Shown here: positions 1 to 7,270 of the stretch, piece by piece
Numbering within the stretch: the stretch's first letter is position 1
Layout of the letters: every line of letters begins with the position of its first letter
From: CAYMSA01 sp964392965
Lineage (GTDB): Bacteria > Actinomycetota > Coriobacteriia > Anaerosomatales > Anaerosomataceae
Direction of reading: 5' to 3'
Assembly (NCBI GenBank): GCA_964392965.1
Contig: CAYMSA010000033.1
Span: 1-18,105 of the forward strand
DNA length: 18,105 bases
Program-made: the position numbers and the translations under genes
The notes under the pieces: model-generated
The model's database searches: none
What the model was told of the DNA's origin: nothing
The model's input: only the letters and a program-made list of their open reading frames with translations

Positions 1-120
1 CAAGGACTCTGGCGCATCCGCGACCGCGCCTTCCGCATCCAACACCAACTCACCACCGGAGAACACGACCTCTTCGACACCACCGCCAGGATGATTGACC
101 CCCCGAACGTCCGGAGCTGA
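1..120 (+). CDS. C-terminal end of an unidentified protein (5' truncated by window)
   Basis: The frame is open from base 1 to a TGA at 118-120 and encodes 39 residues, beginning QGLWRIRDRAF and ending DPPNVRS. Third codon positions are strongly G/C, as expected of a real gene in this DNA, and the composition resembles the conjugative backbone further right rather than the TIR gene that follows. I do not recognise the family from this tail. About 95 bases separate it from the next start, so the two need not be cotranscribed. It is most likely the end of a mobile-element backbone gene into whose downstream side the TIR/KAP block was placed; that is inference. Confidence 0.5.
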   Translation, partial: QGLWRIRDRAFRIQHQLTTGEHDLFDTTARMIDPPNVRS

Positions 121-215
121 CGGGACGCAGATGTCGTCCGCTCATCAGCCGATGACCGAGTGTCGGTCACGCTCGCGCCGGAGTTCTGTCAGGAAGAAGT
201 GAGAGACTCCAACAC

Positions 216-1157
216 GTGAACATCGATTCTCCCGATAGGGCGCCGCGAGCCTTCTTGAGCCACGCATCTGAGGACAAGGAGCGCTTCGCGGTCCAGTTCG
301 CCGAACGCCTTCGAGCGAAAGGCGTCGATGTCTGGCTCGACCAATGGGAGATTCGCCCGGGTGATTCGCTCGTGCGCCGGATCTTCACAGAGGGAATCGA
401 TCAAGCCGACGTGTTCATAGTCATTGCCTCTTCGATCAGTGTGGGGAAACCGTGGGTCCAAGAAGAGCTGGACGCCGGTGTCGTAAGGAAGATCAACGGC
501 ACGTGTCGGTTGATCCCTGTCGTCCTGGATGGGGTGCCTGTTCCACCTTCGCTTGCTCATCTCCTGTATGTGGACGTCGACCGATTGGGATTGGATGGCG
601 TGGTGGCAGCAGTCCTGCGCTCGATCTTCCAGATTGAGCAGAAGCCACCCCTTGGGAACCGGCCCAGCTACTCGGAGCGGCAGCCTCGCTATCTCAGCGA
701 CCCAATCGACGACCTGGTGGCTGAGGTGGTGCTTGCAGCCTTCAAAGAGGGCCGGATGATGACAGGTGAGTCGCTTCGTGCTTCCCTGGCTGAAGCCGAG
801 GTCACGCCAGAGCAGGTTGACGAGAGCATCAAGTCCCTACAGGAGCTAGGGCTGATCGAAGTTTCCTTCTTCCTGGGTGGCAACTACCGGATCACTCGCG
901 TCCGCCCGACCTTCTGGCTGGAATCAGAACGCAAGAACGGGGTTGATATGGACCGCGTCACACGAGAGGTGCTCGCCAAGCTTGTGAATGATGGTCGACT
1001 CAATCCCCGTGACGTAGACGGCATCCATGAGCTAACCGTGCGGTCAGTCGTCGAGGTGGCGGAGCTGCAGGGTCTGCTGAAGGTGAGCCGGGTACTCAGT
1101 GGGCTCATCAGGCTCGCTTCGGCCAGCCCGAAGCTTCTGCGCATGCTTCGCACCTAA
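216..1157 (+). CDS. TIR-domain protein with predicted winged-helix-like C-terminal region
   Basis: A 313-residue protein. Residues about 10-135 form a bacterial TIR domain: the opening RAFLSHASEDKE motif (box 1), VDVWLDQWEIRPGDS, then DVFIVIASSISVGKPWVQEEL with the W80-x-x-x-E84 pattern, E84 being the candidate catalytic glutamate of NAD-hydrolysing TIRs. Residues about 165-313 look like two helical or winged-helix-like segments (LVAEVVLAAFKEGR and MDRVTREVLAKLVNDGR), perhaps for sensing or oligomerisation. The start is GTG at 216 with GAGAG ten bases upstream. No membrane segment or signal peptide is seen. Codon use is less GC-rich than in the backbone, which suggests transfer. It converges on the KAP NTPase gene with a 124-base gap. 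TIR proteins commonly act as NAD-depleting immune effectors; that role here is inferred. The TIR assignment is firm, the C-terminal one is not. Confidence 0.85.
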   Translation: MNIDSPDRAPRAFLSHASEDKERFAVQFAERLRAKGVDVWLDQWEIRPGDSLVRRIFTEGIDQADVFIVIASSISVGKPWVQEELDAGVVRKINGTCRLIPVVLDGVPVPPSLAHLLYVDVDRLGLDGVVAAVLRSIFQIEQKPPLGNRPSYSERQPRYLSDPIDDLVAEVVLAAFKEGRMMTGESLRASLAEAEVTPEQVDESIKSLQELGLIEVSFFLGGNYRITRVRPTFWLESERKNGVDMDRVTREVLAKLVNDGRLNPRDVDGIHELTVRSVVEVAELQGLLKVSRVLSGLIRLASASPKLLRMLRT

Positions 1158-1160
1158 ACA

Positions 1161-1175
1161 CCTCTACCCAAGAGG
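1161..1175. terminator. Weak hairpin between convergent TIR and KAP genes
   Basis: CCTCT (1161-1165) pairs with AGAGG (1171-1175) across a 5-base loop just after the TIR stop codon. There is no U-tract on either strand, so terminator function is uncertain. It is listed because it lies where a bidirectional terminator is expected. Confidence 0.2.
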
Positions 1176-1281
1176 GAGTCGCGGCTGAACGTCGCCTTCT
1201 GCCGCGATGAGTTGGTCGTCGTCGCTCGCCACACAGGAGTGCGGGTGAGCAGCGCGACAGTGGTCGTTCGTTCCCAAGTCC

Positions 1282-3408
1282 TTAGTCGCCAGACTCGAGT
1301 GGGCCGTTGGGCCGGTCAGCCCGGTCGGGCGGATTGTCGCCGGGCGTAGGGGCTGCTGATCGTCCACGTGCGTACGCTCGCCGGTTCGCCCAGGTGACGT
1401 CGTACAGATCCAAGTTGTCCACGGTGGACTCGCCGTAGAGGGGATCCCTGGCTGGCGCGAAGAGCGCGAATATGTCCTGGTCGAACTCGCTGATCTTCGG
1501 GACCGGAGTTGCTGATACCAGGTAGGCCATGCTCACGCATCGGGCGGCGAGGTCCTCCACTGTATAGGCGGTGCCGAGGTCGGACTGGATCGCTTCGCGC
1601 GCCGCCTGTACTGACCCATATCGCTGGATGAACATCAGCGGAAAGAGTGTCGACGCGCCCGAGTCTGCGTTGTCTGCTTGGCGTAGGTTCTCGAGGAACG
1701 CTTCAAGTGCCTCGTCCGCCAAGGTGCGTGCCACAGCCTTGACTGCCTCGCTGGATGTGATCCTGTCCTGCTTCGTCGACCAGATCACGCGGAGTCGAAG
1801 TATCAAGTCGTCGCAGCAGCGAAGACTCGCCGCCAGCCCATCGGAATCGGTCTCGCGGGGTAGTTGTTCGATGATGTTCGCGGCCCATCTGATCCCCCGC
1901 TCTTGATGCCGAAAGAGCGAGCTGGTGCCGCCGTCGAGTTGCGTGAGTACGCTCATGACCGCCGACAGCAGCGGCAGCGCTGTCGGCAAGAGAGGTTGCG
2001 ACCCGGTGCTGTCTGGTATCGAAGCACGCCACAGCTTGCTGAGCGCTAGGTCGGCCTTGCCAGGGTATGTGCTGGTGACGAGTTTGCGGATCAGTGTCTG
2101 ACGTTCGCCCCTTTCGGCGGCCTCCAATAGTGCCTCAGCTATGAGAGCATCAGCTACGTCATCCTCCGGGACGGTATGCACGAAGTATCGCGAGAAGTAC
2201 TCAGGGTTGCTAACCCCTCGGCGAGCCGTGGCAGCACTGTACTTCGACGTGGCCGGGAACAGCACCTCGAGTACGTCTCTCGCGTCCATCTCACCATCCG
2301 TGCCGCCAGCGAGTTCGAAAAGCTTGGCCCAGTCTGGTTCCTTGTCTCTTCCAGCCGCCCATTGCCGGGCGGACAGCGTCCGTGTGAGTCGCCCCCTCCA
2401 GCGTGGCAGCGCGGCGTAGAGATCCGGGAACTGGATTCGAACGAAGGCCAACAGAATCAGATCCACGTCATCGATCTCGTCTGGTTCGTGATGCGAGAGA
2501 TCGAGCCGCACCTGCGCGAGGAACCGATCGATTGCCCGCGGCGTCGTGAGCTGATGCTCGAATGAATCGCGTAGCTGGGAGAGCCGTTGCTCACCGCTCG
2601 TCAAGGGACGGCCCAGGTCGTCGGTAACACGGGCGAGCCCCTCACCGAGGCGCGTGATGATCTGGGAGGGAAGCATGGGTGGGACGACGACCGGGTACTG
2701 GACGATCTTCTCCATGAACCGCCGCGAACGTTCCTGGCCTAGGGTCTCGGTTTGATGCTTGTGGAGGGTTGCGAAGAGTGTTTGCTCGTCGTACGCGAGT
2801 AGATAGCTGACGCCCGGGAATCGTCCCAGCAGCCTAACGACCTTCAGGACGGCGAGAAGCTCATCACGCTGCAGGCGGTCCAGATCGTCCACGACGACGA
2901 GGACCGGTCTTCCCGCCTCGCGGAGCGCTTGAGCAGAAGCATCAAATGCCTGCTGCCAAGGTGTAGGTCGAAGGAGTGCGTCCACGGCCAGTTGAGTCCC
3001 CTGCGCGAGCACACCGCCAGCGATGGGCAGCATCTTGAGGGCCGGGCTTACGACCTGGGCGCACACGGCGAGAGCCTTGCGTGCTTCCTTGCCTCGGTCC
3101 GGTGGAAGGGCCGATGACAGCGAAGAGAAGAACTCGCCCAAGAGACCATCGACGTCACTGCTTGCCCAAGGGGTGAAGCGGGCGATCGACCAGTTCTCGT
3201 GCTCGGTTCGAACAATCTCGCTGACCATCTCAAGCAGGGAGCTCTTGCCGCTGCCCCAAGGGCCGGTCAGCGAGAAGACCAGACTCGAATCCCACGTGTG
3301 TGCCCTAACTAGTAGGTCAGCGACGCGACGCGCAACATGGCCCCGACCGAGTTGATCCTCAGCAACCGAGCGGACCGGGTCATCCCTCCAGACTTCGCCA
3401 TCACTCAT
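1282..3408 (-). CDS. KAP-family P-loop NTPase
   Basis: A 708-residue protein from the ATG at 3408. Walker A is GPWGSGKSS (residues 49-57), followed by ARFTPWASSD, the W-rich strand typical of KAP NTPases. A hydrophobic insert (about 115-145, KMLPIAGGVLAQG) resembles the region that in many KAP proteins forms a membrane hairpin. Walker B is VLVVVDDLDRL (about 169-179), followed by a conserved-looking helix and LLAYDEQTL. The remaining ~500 residues are helical and unassigned. KAP proteins include phage-exclusion factors such as F-plasmid PifA, so a defence role is plausible but not shown. An alternative TTG start at 3438 with GGGGA upstream adds 10 residues. The ATG lacks a clear Shine-Dalgarno and is preceded directly by a palindrome. 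Composition is lower-GC, like the TIR gene it faces. Confidence 0.85.
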   Translation of the reverse strand: MSDGEVWRDDPVRSVAEDQLGRGHVARRVADLLVRAHTWDSSLVFSLTGPWGSGKSSLLEMVSEIVRTEHENWSIARFTPWASSDVDGLLGEFFSSLSSALPPDRGKEARKALAVCAQVVSPALKMLPIAGGVLAQGTQLAVDALLRPTPWQQAFDASAQALREAGRPVLVVVDDLDRLQRDELLAVLKVVRLLGRFPGVSYLLAYDEQTLFATLHKHQTETLGQERSRRFMEKIVQYPVVVPPMLPSQIITRLGEGLARVTDDLGRPLTSGEQRLSQLRDSFEHQLTTPRAIDRFLAQVRLDLSHHEPDEIDDVDLILLAFVRIQFPDLYAALPRWRGRLTRTLSARQWAAGRDKEPDWAKLFELAGGTDGEMDARDVLEVLFPATSKYSAATARRGVSNPEYFSRYFVHTVPEDDVADALIAEALLEAAERGERQTLIRKLVTSTYPGKADLALSKLWRASIPDSTGSQPLLPTALPLLSAVMSVLTQLDGGTSSLFRHQERGIRWAANIIEQLPRETDSDGLAASLRCCDDLILRLRVIWSTKQDRITSSEAVKAVARTLADEALEAFLENLRQADNADSGASTLFPLMFIQRYGSVQAAREAIQSDLGTAYTVEDLAARCVSMAYLVSATPVPKISEFDQDIFALFAPARDPLYGESTVDNLDLYDVTWANRRAYARGRSAAPTPGDNPPDRADRPNGPLESGD

Positions 3409-3419
3409 GACAGACTGTC
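3409..3419. promoter_or_regulatory. 11-bp palindrome abutting the KAP NTPase start
   Basis: GACAGACTGTC is a perfect inverted repeat (5-bp arms, one central base) lying directly against the ATG at 3408 on its upstream side. It occupies the place where a ribosome binding site should be, so it could be an operator or could argue for the upstream TTG start. It is short enough to be chance. Confidence 0.2.
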
Positions 3420-3635
3420 TACACCCAGCCGGTGACAACGGATCCCCAGTGACCCGCGCTGACGCGACGCGACGACCGCTTGAGGCGATGGCGCCCCAGG
3501 GAGGCGAGCCCGTAAACCGGCTGGCGATGAAGGTGACGGGCCGCGCGACGGACTTGTCGATGAGCTCAAGCTTGACGCGACACCGCGGTCTTCCCTTTGC
3601 GCGTTGGGCCGGCAGCTGGTCCCCGGTGGTGAATC

Positions 3636-3641
3636 TAGACT
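3636..3641 (+). promoter_or_regulatory. Possible -10 element of a leaderless promoter
   Basis: TAGACT matches the actinobacterial TAnnnT -10 pattern and ends 7 bases before the ATG at 3649. No Shine-Dalgarno lies before that ATG, which would fit a leaderless transcript. I see no convincing -35 hexamer at the right distance, so support is limited. It would drive the small protein, ArdC-like and coupling-protein genes. Confidence 0.25.
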
Positions 3642-3648
3642 CGCGTGT

Positions 3649-3954
3649 ATGCCCTCGTACCGCGTGGAACTCGAGATCGGGGCGCTGCGTCCCGGCACGG
3701 CACCGCGAGAGGTGATGGATACGGCGGTGGCATCATTCGGCTCGCTCCACGTCGATGCCACCGATCTGAAGGTGAGCGACGGGGCGGCGTTCATCGTGGT
3801 GCGTTTCACGGTGCCGGCAGCCAGCGAGGCAGATGAGGATCGGGCTGCAGAGGGAGCCGCGGGCCACCTGCGGGGCGCCGTCGAGGGCGTCGCCGTCACC
3901 GGACGGCACCGGCTGCTGCGGCGCCGTGGTGGCGACTGGGTGCCGGTCAGCTGA
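3649..3954 (+). CDS. Small conserved-looking protein of the transfer module, function unknown
   Basis: 101 residues from ATG 3649, beginning MPSYRVELEIGALRPG. The alternation of beta-like stretches (YRVELEIG, AAFIVVRFTV, VAVTGRHRLLRR) with amphipathic helices (APREVMDTAVASF, DEDRAAEGAAGHLRGAV) suggests a compact alpha/beta, possibly ferredoxin-like fold. No signal peptide, membrane segment or catalytic motif is seen. Third codon positions are strongly G/C, unlike the KAP gene to the left, so this is where backbone composition resumes. It ends 39 bases before the ArdC-like start and is probably cotranscribed with it. An in-frame upstream start at 3604 is possible but has no ribosome binding site. 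I do not recognise the family. Confidence 0.65.
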   Translation: MPSYRVELEIGALRPGTAPREVMDTAVASFGSLHVDATDLKVSDGAAFIVVRFTVPAASEADEDRAAEGAAGHLRGAVEGVAVTGRHRLLRRRGGDWVPVS

Positions 3955-3993
3955 CCGTGGTTCTGGGTGCGCGGGGGGTCGACTCCCTCGACC

Positions 3994-5052
3994 ATGACGA
4001 CCACAGCGAGGACACAGACCTCCACGTCCACGGACAAGGTGACCGCGGCTCATGACATCCTGATCGACCTCGTCGAGGGGCTGCAGTCCAGTGCCGATTG
4101 GGCGGCTGCTCTCGACACCGCGGCACGGTTTCACCGGTACAGCTTCGGCAACAGCCTGCTGATCGCCGCGTCGCACGCCCGCGCCTACGCCGAAGGTCGG
4201 GTCCCGGACCCGCAGCCCGACCTGGTGGCCGGGTACCGGACGTGGCAGGGACTGGGTCGGCAGGTGCAGCGCGGACAGCAGGGCCACACGATCCTGTGTC
4301 CCCGCACCCGCAACGTCCGCGACACCGACACCCCCAACGGTGACGATCGGACGGCAAGTGGCGCGGAGCAGCCGGACTACGGTGATGTCGTCTCGAAGCA
4401 ACGGCGGGTCACGGGGTGGACTACAGCGACCGTTTTCTCGCTCTCGCAGACGGATGGCGAGCCGCTGTCTCTCCCGCCACGCCCCGTGCTTCTGCAGGGC
4501 GCTGCACCCCCGGGACTGTGGGATGGGCTGGTCGCCCAGTTGCAGGATCTGGGCTTCGACGTCGTGACCGTCCCGACGAGCGACGACATCGGTGGGGCCA
4601 ACGGGGTCACCAACTTCACCACCCGCCTCGTGCAGATCCGCACCGACATCGACGCTGCCGCCCAGGTCAAGACGCTTGCCCACGAGCTCGGCCACGCCCT
4701 GCTCCACGACCCCGCCCACACCGGGACCGACCCACGGGACATCCACCGGGGGGTCCTCGAGGTCGAGGCCGAATCCGTCGCCTACCTCATCGGAGCCACC
4801 CACAGCATGGACACCACCAGCTACACCCTGCCGTACGTCGCGACCTGGGCCGGCGGGAAGGACCCCGCGGCCACCGTCCGCGCCACCGCAGAGCGGGTGG
4901 TGCGCACCGCCCGCACCATCCTCGACACCCTGCCCACGGACCACGGGCTGGGCGGGCAACCACCCGCCGTCGCCCGAACCCTGGAGCCCGTGGAGCGCCG
5001 CACCCGACCAGGCCCGGCCATCGCCGCTCCTCCCGCTGGGGTGTCCCGATGA
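3994..5052 (+). CDS. ArdC-like antirestriction/ssDNA-binding protein with zinc metallopeptidase motif
   Basis: 352 residues from ATG 3994; GTG 3967 would add 9. The N-terminal half has the ArdC-type layout: helix KVTAAHDILIDLVEGL, then HRYSFGNSLLIAASHARA, GYRTWQGLGRQVQRGQQGHTIL (the W..LGR.V..G..G motif), and later VFSLSQTDGEPL. The C-terminal part carries HELGHALLH (zinc ligands H230 and H234, general base E231) and EVEAESVAYLIG with E260 as the likely third ligand, an ImmA/IrrE-like peptidase core. In plasmid ArdC proteins this architecture protects incoming single-stranded DNA during conjugation. The stop overlaps the ATG of the coupling protein (ATGA at 5049-5052), so the two are translationally coupled, consistent with a transfer role. 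Family assignment is good; peptidase activity is inferred from motifs. Confidence 0.85.
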   Translation: MTTTARTQTSTSTDKVTAAHDILIDLVEGLQSSADWAAALDTAARFHRYSFGNSLLIAASHARAYAEGRVPDPQPDLVAGYRTWQGLGRQVQRGQQGHTILCPRTRNVRDTDTPNGDDRTASGAEQPDYGDVVSKQRRVTGWTTATVFSLSQTDGEPLSLPPRPVLLQGAAPPGLWDGLVAQLQDLGFDVVTVPTSDDIGGANGVTNFTTRLVQIRTDIDAAAQVKTLAHELGHALLHDPAHTGTDPRDIHRGVLEVEAESVAYLIGATHSMDTTSYTLPYVATWAGGKDPAATVRATAERVVRTARTILDTLPTDHGLGGQPPAVARTLEPVERRTRPGPAIAAPPAGVSR

Positions 5053-6851
5053 CCCCGCCACGGACCGCTCCCCCGTCGACGGACCTCAGCACCCTCGCCC
5101 TCGCCGGACTCGGCATCGGTGTCGGTGTCGCCGGGCTGTTGTGGGTGGGGGCGTGGGTCGCCGCGACGACGACGGGGCACGTCCCCCCCGAGGCTGGCCT
5201 CTCGGGGGCGGTGTCCGTCGTCGTCGGCCCGGGCGACCCGACCGCGGCGTGGGGCACGCCGATGCCCGGCCCTGTCGTCTACTGGGCCTGGACCACCATG
5301 GTCCTAGCCGCCGCCGTCGGCGTGACGGTCGCCGTCGTCGTGGCCTGGCGACGCTCGGAACGGCGACGCCTGGCGAACCCGCGATTGCTACACGGGGTGG
5401 CGACCGGCCCGGAAGTGAGGGCGGCCGCGGGACTGCGGGAGGTCCGCCGTCGGGCCCGGCACGCCCGCCCCTCCCTCCCCCACCCAGCCGGCACCGACGT
5501 CGGCTACCGGCTCGGACGCTCCCGGGGAGTCGAGGCGTGGGCGTCGGTGGAGGACTCCATGCTCCTCGTCGGCCCACCCCGCTCCGGCAAGGGCCTGCAC
5601 CTGGTGATCCCGATGATCCTGGACGCCCCCGGCGCCGTCGTGACCACCTCTACCCGCCCCGACAATCTCACCGTCACCCTCCACGCCCGGCGCGCTGTCG
5701 GTCCGATCGCGGTGTTCGACCCCCAGCGCCTCGCCACCGGCGTCACCGGGTCCCTGCGGTGGTCCCCCGTCCGCGGGTGCGAGCTCCCCCAGACCGCGAT
5801 GATCCGTGCCCGCGCCCTGGCCGCGGGCACCGGGATGTCCCGCACCGTCGACGGCGGGGACTTCTGGCAAGGCCAAACCGAAACCGTGCTCCGGGCCCTG
5901 TTGCACGCCGCCGCCCTCGACGGCAGGACCGCCCGCGACCTCTACCGGTGGTCCCTCGACCCCACCACCGTCACCGACGCCATCAGCATCCTCGGCCGGA
6001 CGGGTGCTGCACCCGGGTGGGACGACGCCCTCGACCAAGCCGCCCACGCCGACCCCCGCACCCGCGACTCCATTTGGCTCGGCGTCCGCCAGTCCCTCTC
6101 CGCGCTGGCCGACCCCCGCGTCCTCGACGCTGTCACCCCCCGACCTGGTGAGGACTTCGACCCGGAATCGTTCCTCCGGGACAAGGGCACGTTGTACGTG
6201 CTCGGCACCGCCTCCGGTGCCGGCGCCGCCGCCTCGCTTGTCGCGGCGTTGGTGGAGGATATGGTGGAAACCGCCCGCCGCCTCGCGGCCTCCTCCCCAA
6301 GGGGGCGGCTGGATCCGCCACTGCTGCTCGCGCTGGACGAGATCGGCAACCTCGCCCCACTACCGTCCCTGCCGGCGCTGATGTCGGAGGGTGGGGGGTC
6401 GGGGATCACCACCCTGGCGGTGCTGCAGTCCCTGTCCCAAGCCAGGGACCGGTGGGGTGAACAAGCCGCCGGCACCCTGTGGGACGCCGCCATCGCCAAG
6501 ATCATCCTCGGCGGCGGCTCCAACGCCCGCGACCTCAACGACCTCGTCTCGTTGATTGGGGAACGTGACGACCACACCCTCGCGGTGTCCCGTGGCGCCT
6601 ACGGCGAGAAGTCCACCTCCACCTCCGTCCGCCGGGTCCCGGTCATGGACACCTCCCGCCTGCGGACCCTGCCCTTCGGGACCGCCGTCCTCCTGCTACG
6701 CACCGCCCCACCCATCGTCCTCGACCTCAGCCCGTGGACCGCCCGCGGCGACGCACGGTCCCTCACCAACGGGCGCGGAGGCGTCGAGGCGCAGTTCCAC
6801 ACGGGCGCCAGCGACCGGCCTCAAGGACTGCAAGCCGCGCCCAGCGAGTAG
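5049..6851 (+). CDS. VirD4/TraG-family type IV coupling protein
   Basis: 600 residues. Two N-terminal membrane segments (about 13-39 and 76-99) anchor it, followed by an Arg-rich cytoplasmic stretch. Walker A is GPPRSGKG (175-182). Walker B is LLLALDEIGNL (about 425-435), followed by the TraM-recognition-type region LPALMSEGGGSGITTLAVLQSLSQARDRWG, NARDLNDLVSLIGERD and a C-terminal PFGTAVLLLRTAPPIVLDL. This is the hexameric ATPase that delivers the relaxase-DNA complex to the type IV secretion channel at the membrane. The ATG at 5049 overlaps the ArdC-like stop. The frame stays open upstream to 4416, but that stretch is the ArdC gene read in another frame and shows no coupling-protein features. 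Downstream, the transfer operon appears to be interrupted by cargo. Confidence in the family is high. Confidence 0.92.
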   Translation: MTPPRTAPPSTDLSTLALAGLGIGVGVAGLLWVGAWVAATTTGHVPPEAGLSGAVSVVVGPGDPTAAWGTPMPGPVVYWAWTTMVLAAAVGVTVAVVVAWRRSERRRLANPRLLHGVATGPEVRAAAGLREVRRRARHARPSLPHPAGTDVGYRLGRSRGVEAWASVEDSMLLVGPPRSGKGLHLVIPMILDAPGAVVTTSTRPDNLTVTLHARRAVGPIAVFDPQRLATGVTGSLRWSPVRGCELPQTAMIRARALAAGTGMSRTVDGGDFWQGQTETVLRALLHAAALDGRTARDLYRWSLDPTTVTDAISILGRTGAAPGWDDALDQAAHADPRTRDSIWLGVRQSLSALADPRVLDAVTPRPGEDFDPESFLRDKGTLYVLGTASGAGAAASLVAALVEDMVETARRLAASSPRGRLDPPLLLALDEIGNLAPLPSLPALMSEGGGSGITTLAVLQSLSQARDRWGEQAAGTLWDAAIAKIILGGGSNARDLNDLVSLIGERDDHTLAVSRGAYGEKSTSTSVRRVPVMDTSRLRTLPFGTAVLLLRTAPPIVLDLSPWTARGDARSLTNGRGGVEAQFHTGASDRPQGLQAAPSE

Positions 6852-7168
6852 CCCGCCCGCGGGCGCATGTTCGGGGACGTCCCGTGGCATGACGTGGAGA
6901 CGCCGCTCGTCGTCGCCAACGACTACTACGGGCCTCGACTCTCCCGTTCAACCACGCACTCCTGGGGGGATCGGCCGGGCTGGCGGTCCCCTCATTCGGA
7001 TGAGTCCCTCCACCACGAGTTCGGCGCGCGGCGCGGCGGTGTGCGGCCCCTCGGACACCTTCAGGTTGGAACGGGAACCCGCCCTCTCATGCGAAGGTCC
7101 TGACTGTCGGGAACGGTGGGGGACCTCGGCCCCGATCGGGCCCGTTCGTCCCGACCTCGTCGCCGAGT
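6852..7168. other. Largely gene-free junction region between coupling protein and alkaline phosphatase
   Basis: Apart from the possible remnant at 6867-6947, no open frame here has convincing codon bias or a ribosome binding site. The copy of CAACCACGC at 6949-6957, repeated at 15986-15994, lies here. The junction between transfer backbone and cargo is probably within about 6935-6970. Confidence 0.4.
6867..6947 (+). pseudogene. Possible 5' remnant of a backbone gene cut off at the cargo boundary
   Basis: An ATG 15 bases after the coupling-protein stop opens a frame beginning MFGDVPWHDVETPLVVAND. For about 25 codons the third positions are almost all G or C, as in the genes to the left. That bias is lost near 6935-6950, although the frame stays open to 7103. 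This looks like the start of the next transfer-operon gene joined to unrelated DNA. There is no strong ribosome binding site. It could instead be a real 78-residue protein or chance. Confidence 0.3.
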
Positions 7169-7205
7169 GTTCACCCAACAGCCCCCTGTTGCCACCTGCC
7201 GGTGG
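7169..7205. promoter_or_regulatory. Two adjacent inverted repeats and a single GTTCACC unit upstream of alkaline phosphatase
   Basis: GTTCACC (7169-7175) matches one PHO-box unit, but I see no second good unit 11 bases away on either side. It is followed at once by a perfect inverted repeat CAACAG-cccc-CTGTTG (7176-7191) and then CCACC-tgcc-GGTGG (7192-7205). The pair lies 66-95 bases before the phosphatase ATG and could be operators or small RNA hairpins. It may mark a phosphate-responsive promoter, but much less clearly than the array at 8838-8881. Confidence 0.35.
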
Positions 7206-7270
7206 GTAGTTGTTAAGGCGTGGGGAGTTGCCTGCGAAGTGACCCTCAGACTCACAAGGAGGCACTTGCC

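Noticed and set aside
4416..5048. Upstream extension of the coupling-protein frame
   Set aside because: This part is the ArdC gene in another frame (Arg/Pro/His-rich translation); membrane segments and the coupled ATG place the true start at 5049.
3733..5061. 442-codon minus-strand frame opposite the ArdC-like gene
   Set aside because: Gly/Arg/Val-rich antisense translation without motifs; the plus strand has HELGH and the ArdC layout.
5457..5577. Pro/Arg-rich frames in both strands suggesting extra small genes
   Set aside because: These come from high GC in alternative frames of the coupling-protein gene and have no starts with ribosome binding sites.
6867..7103. A full 78-residue protein directly downstream of the coupling protein
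   Set aside because: Coding bias is convincing only for about the first 25 codons and there is no ribosome binding site; it was kept only as a possible remnant.
7220..7270. Earlier start of the alkaline phosphatase
   Set aside because: ATG 7271 has a near-perfect Shine-Dalgarno and begins a proper signal peptide; the extension would bury it.
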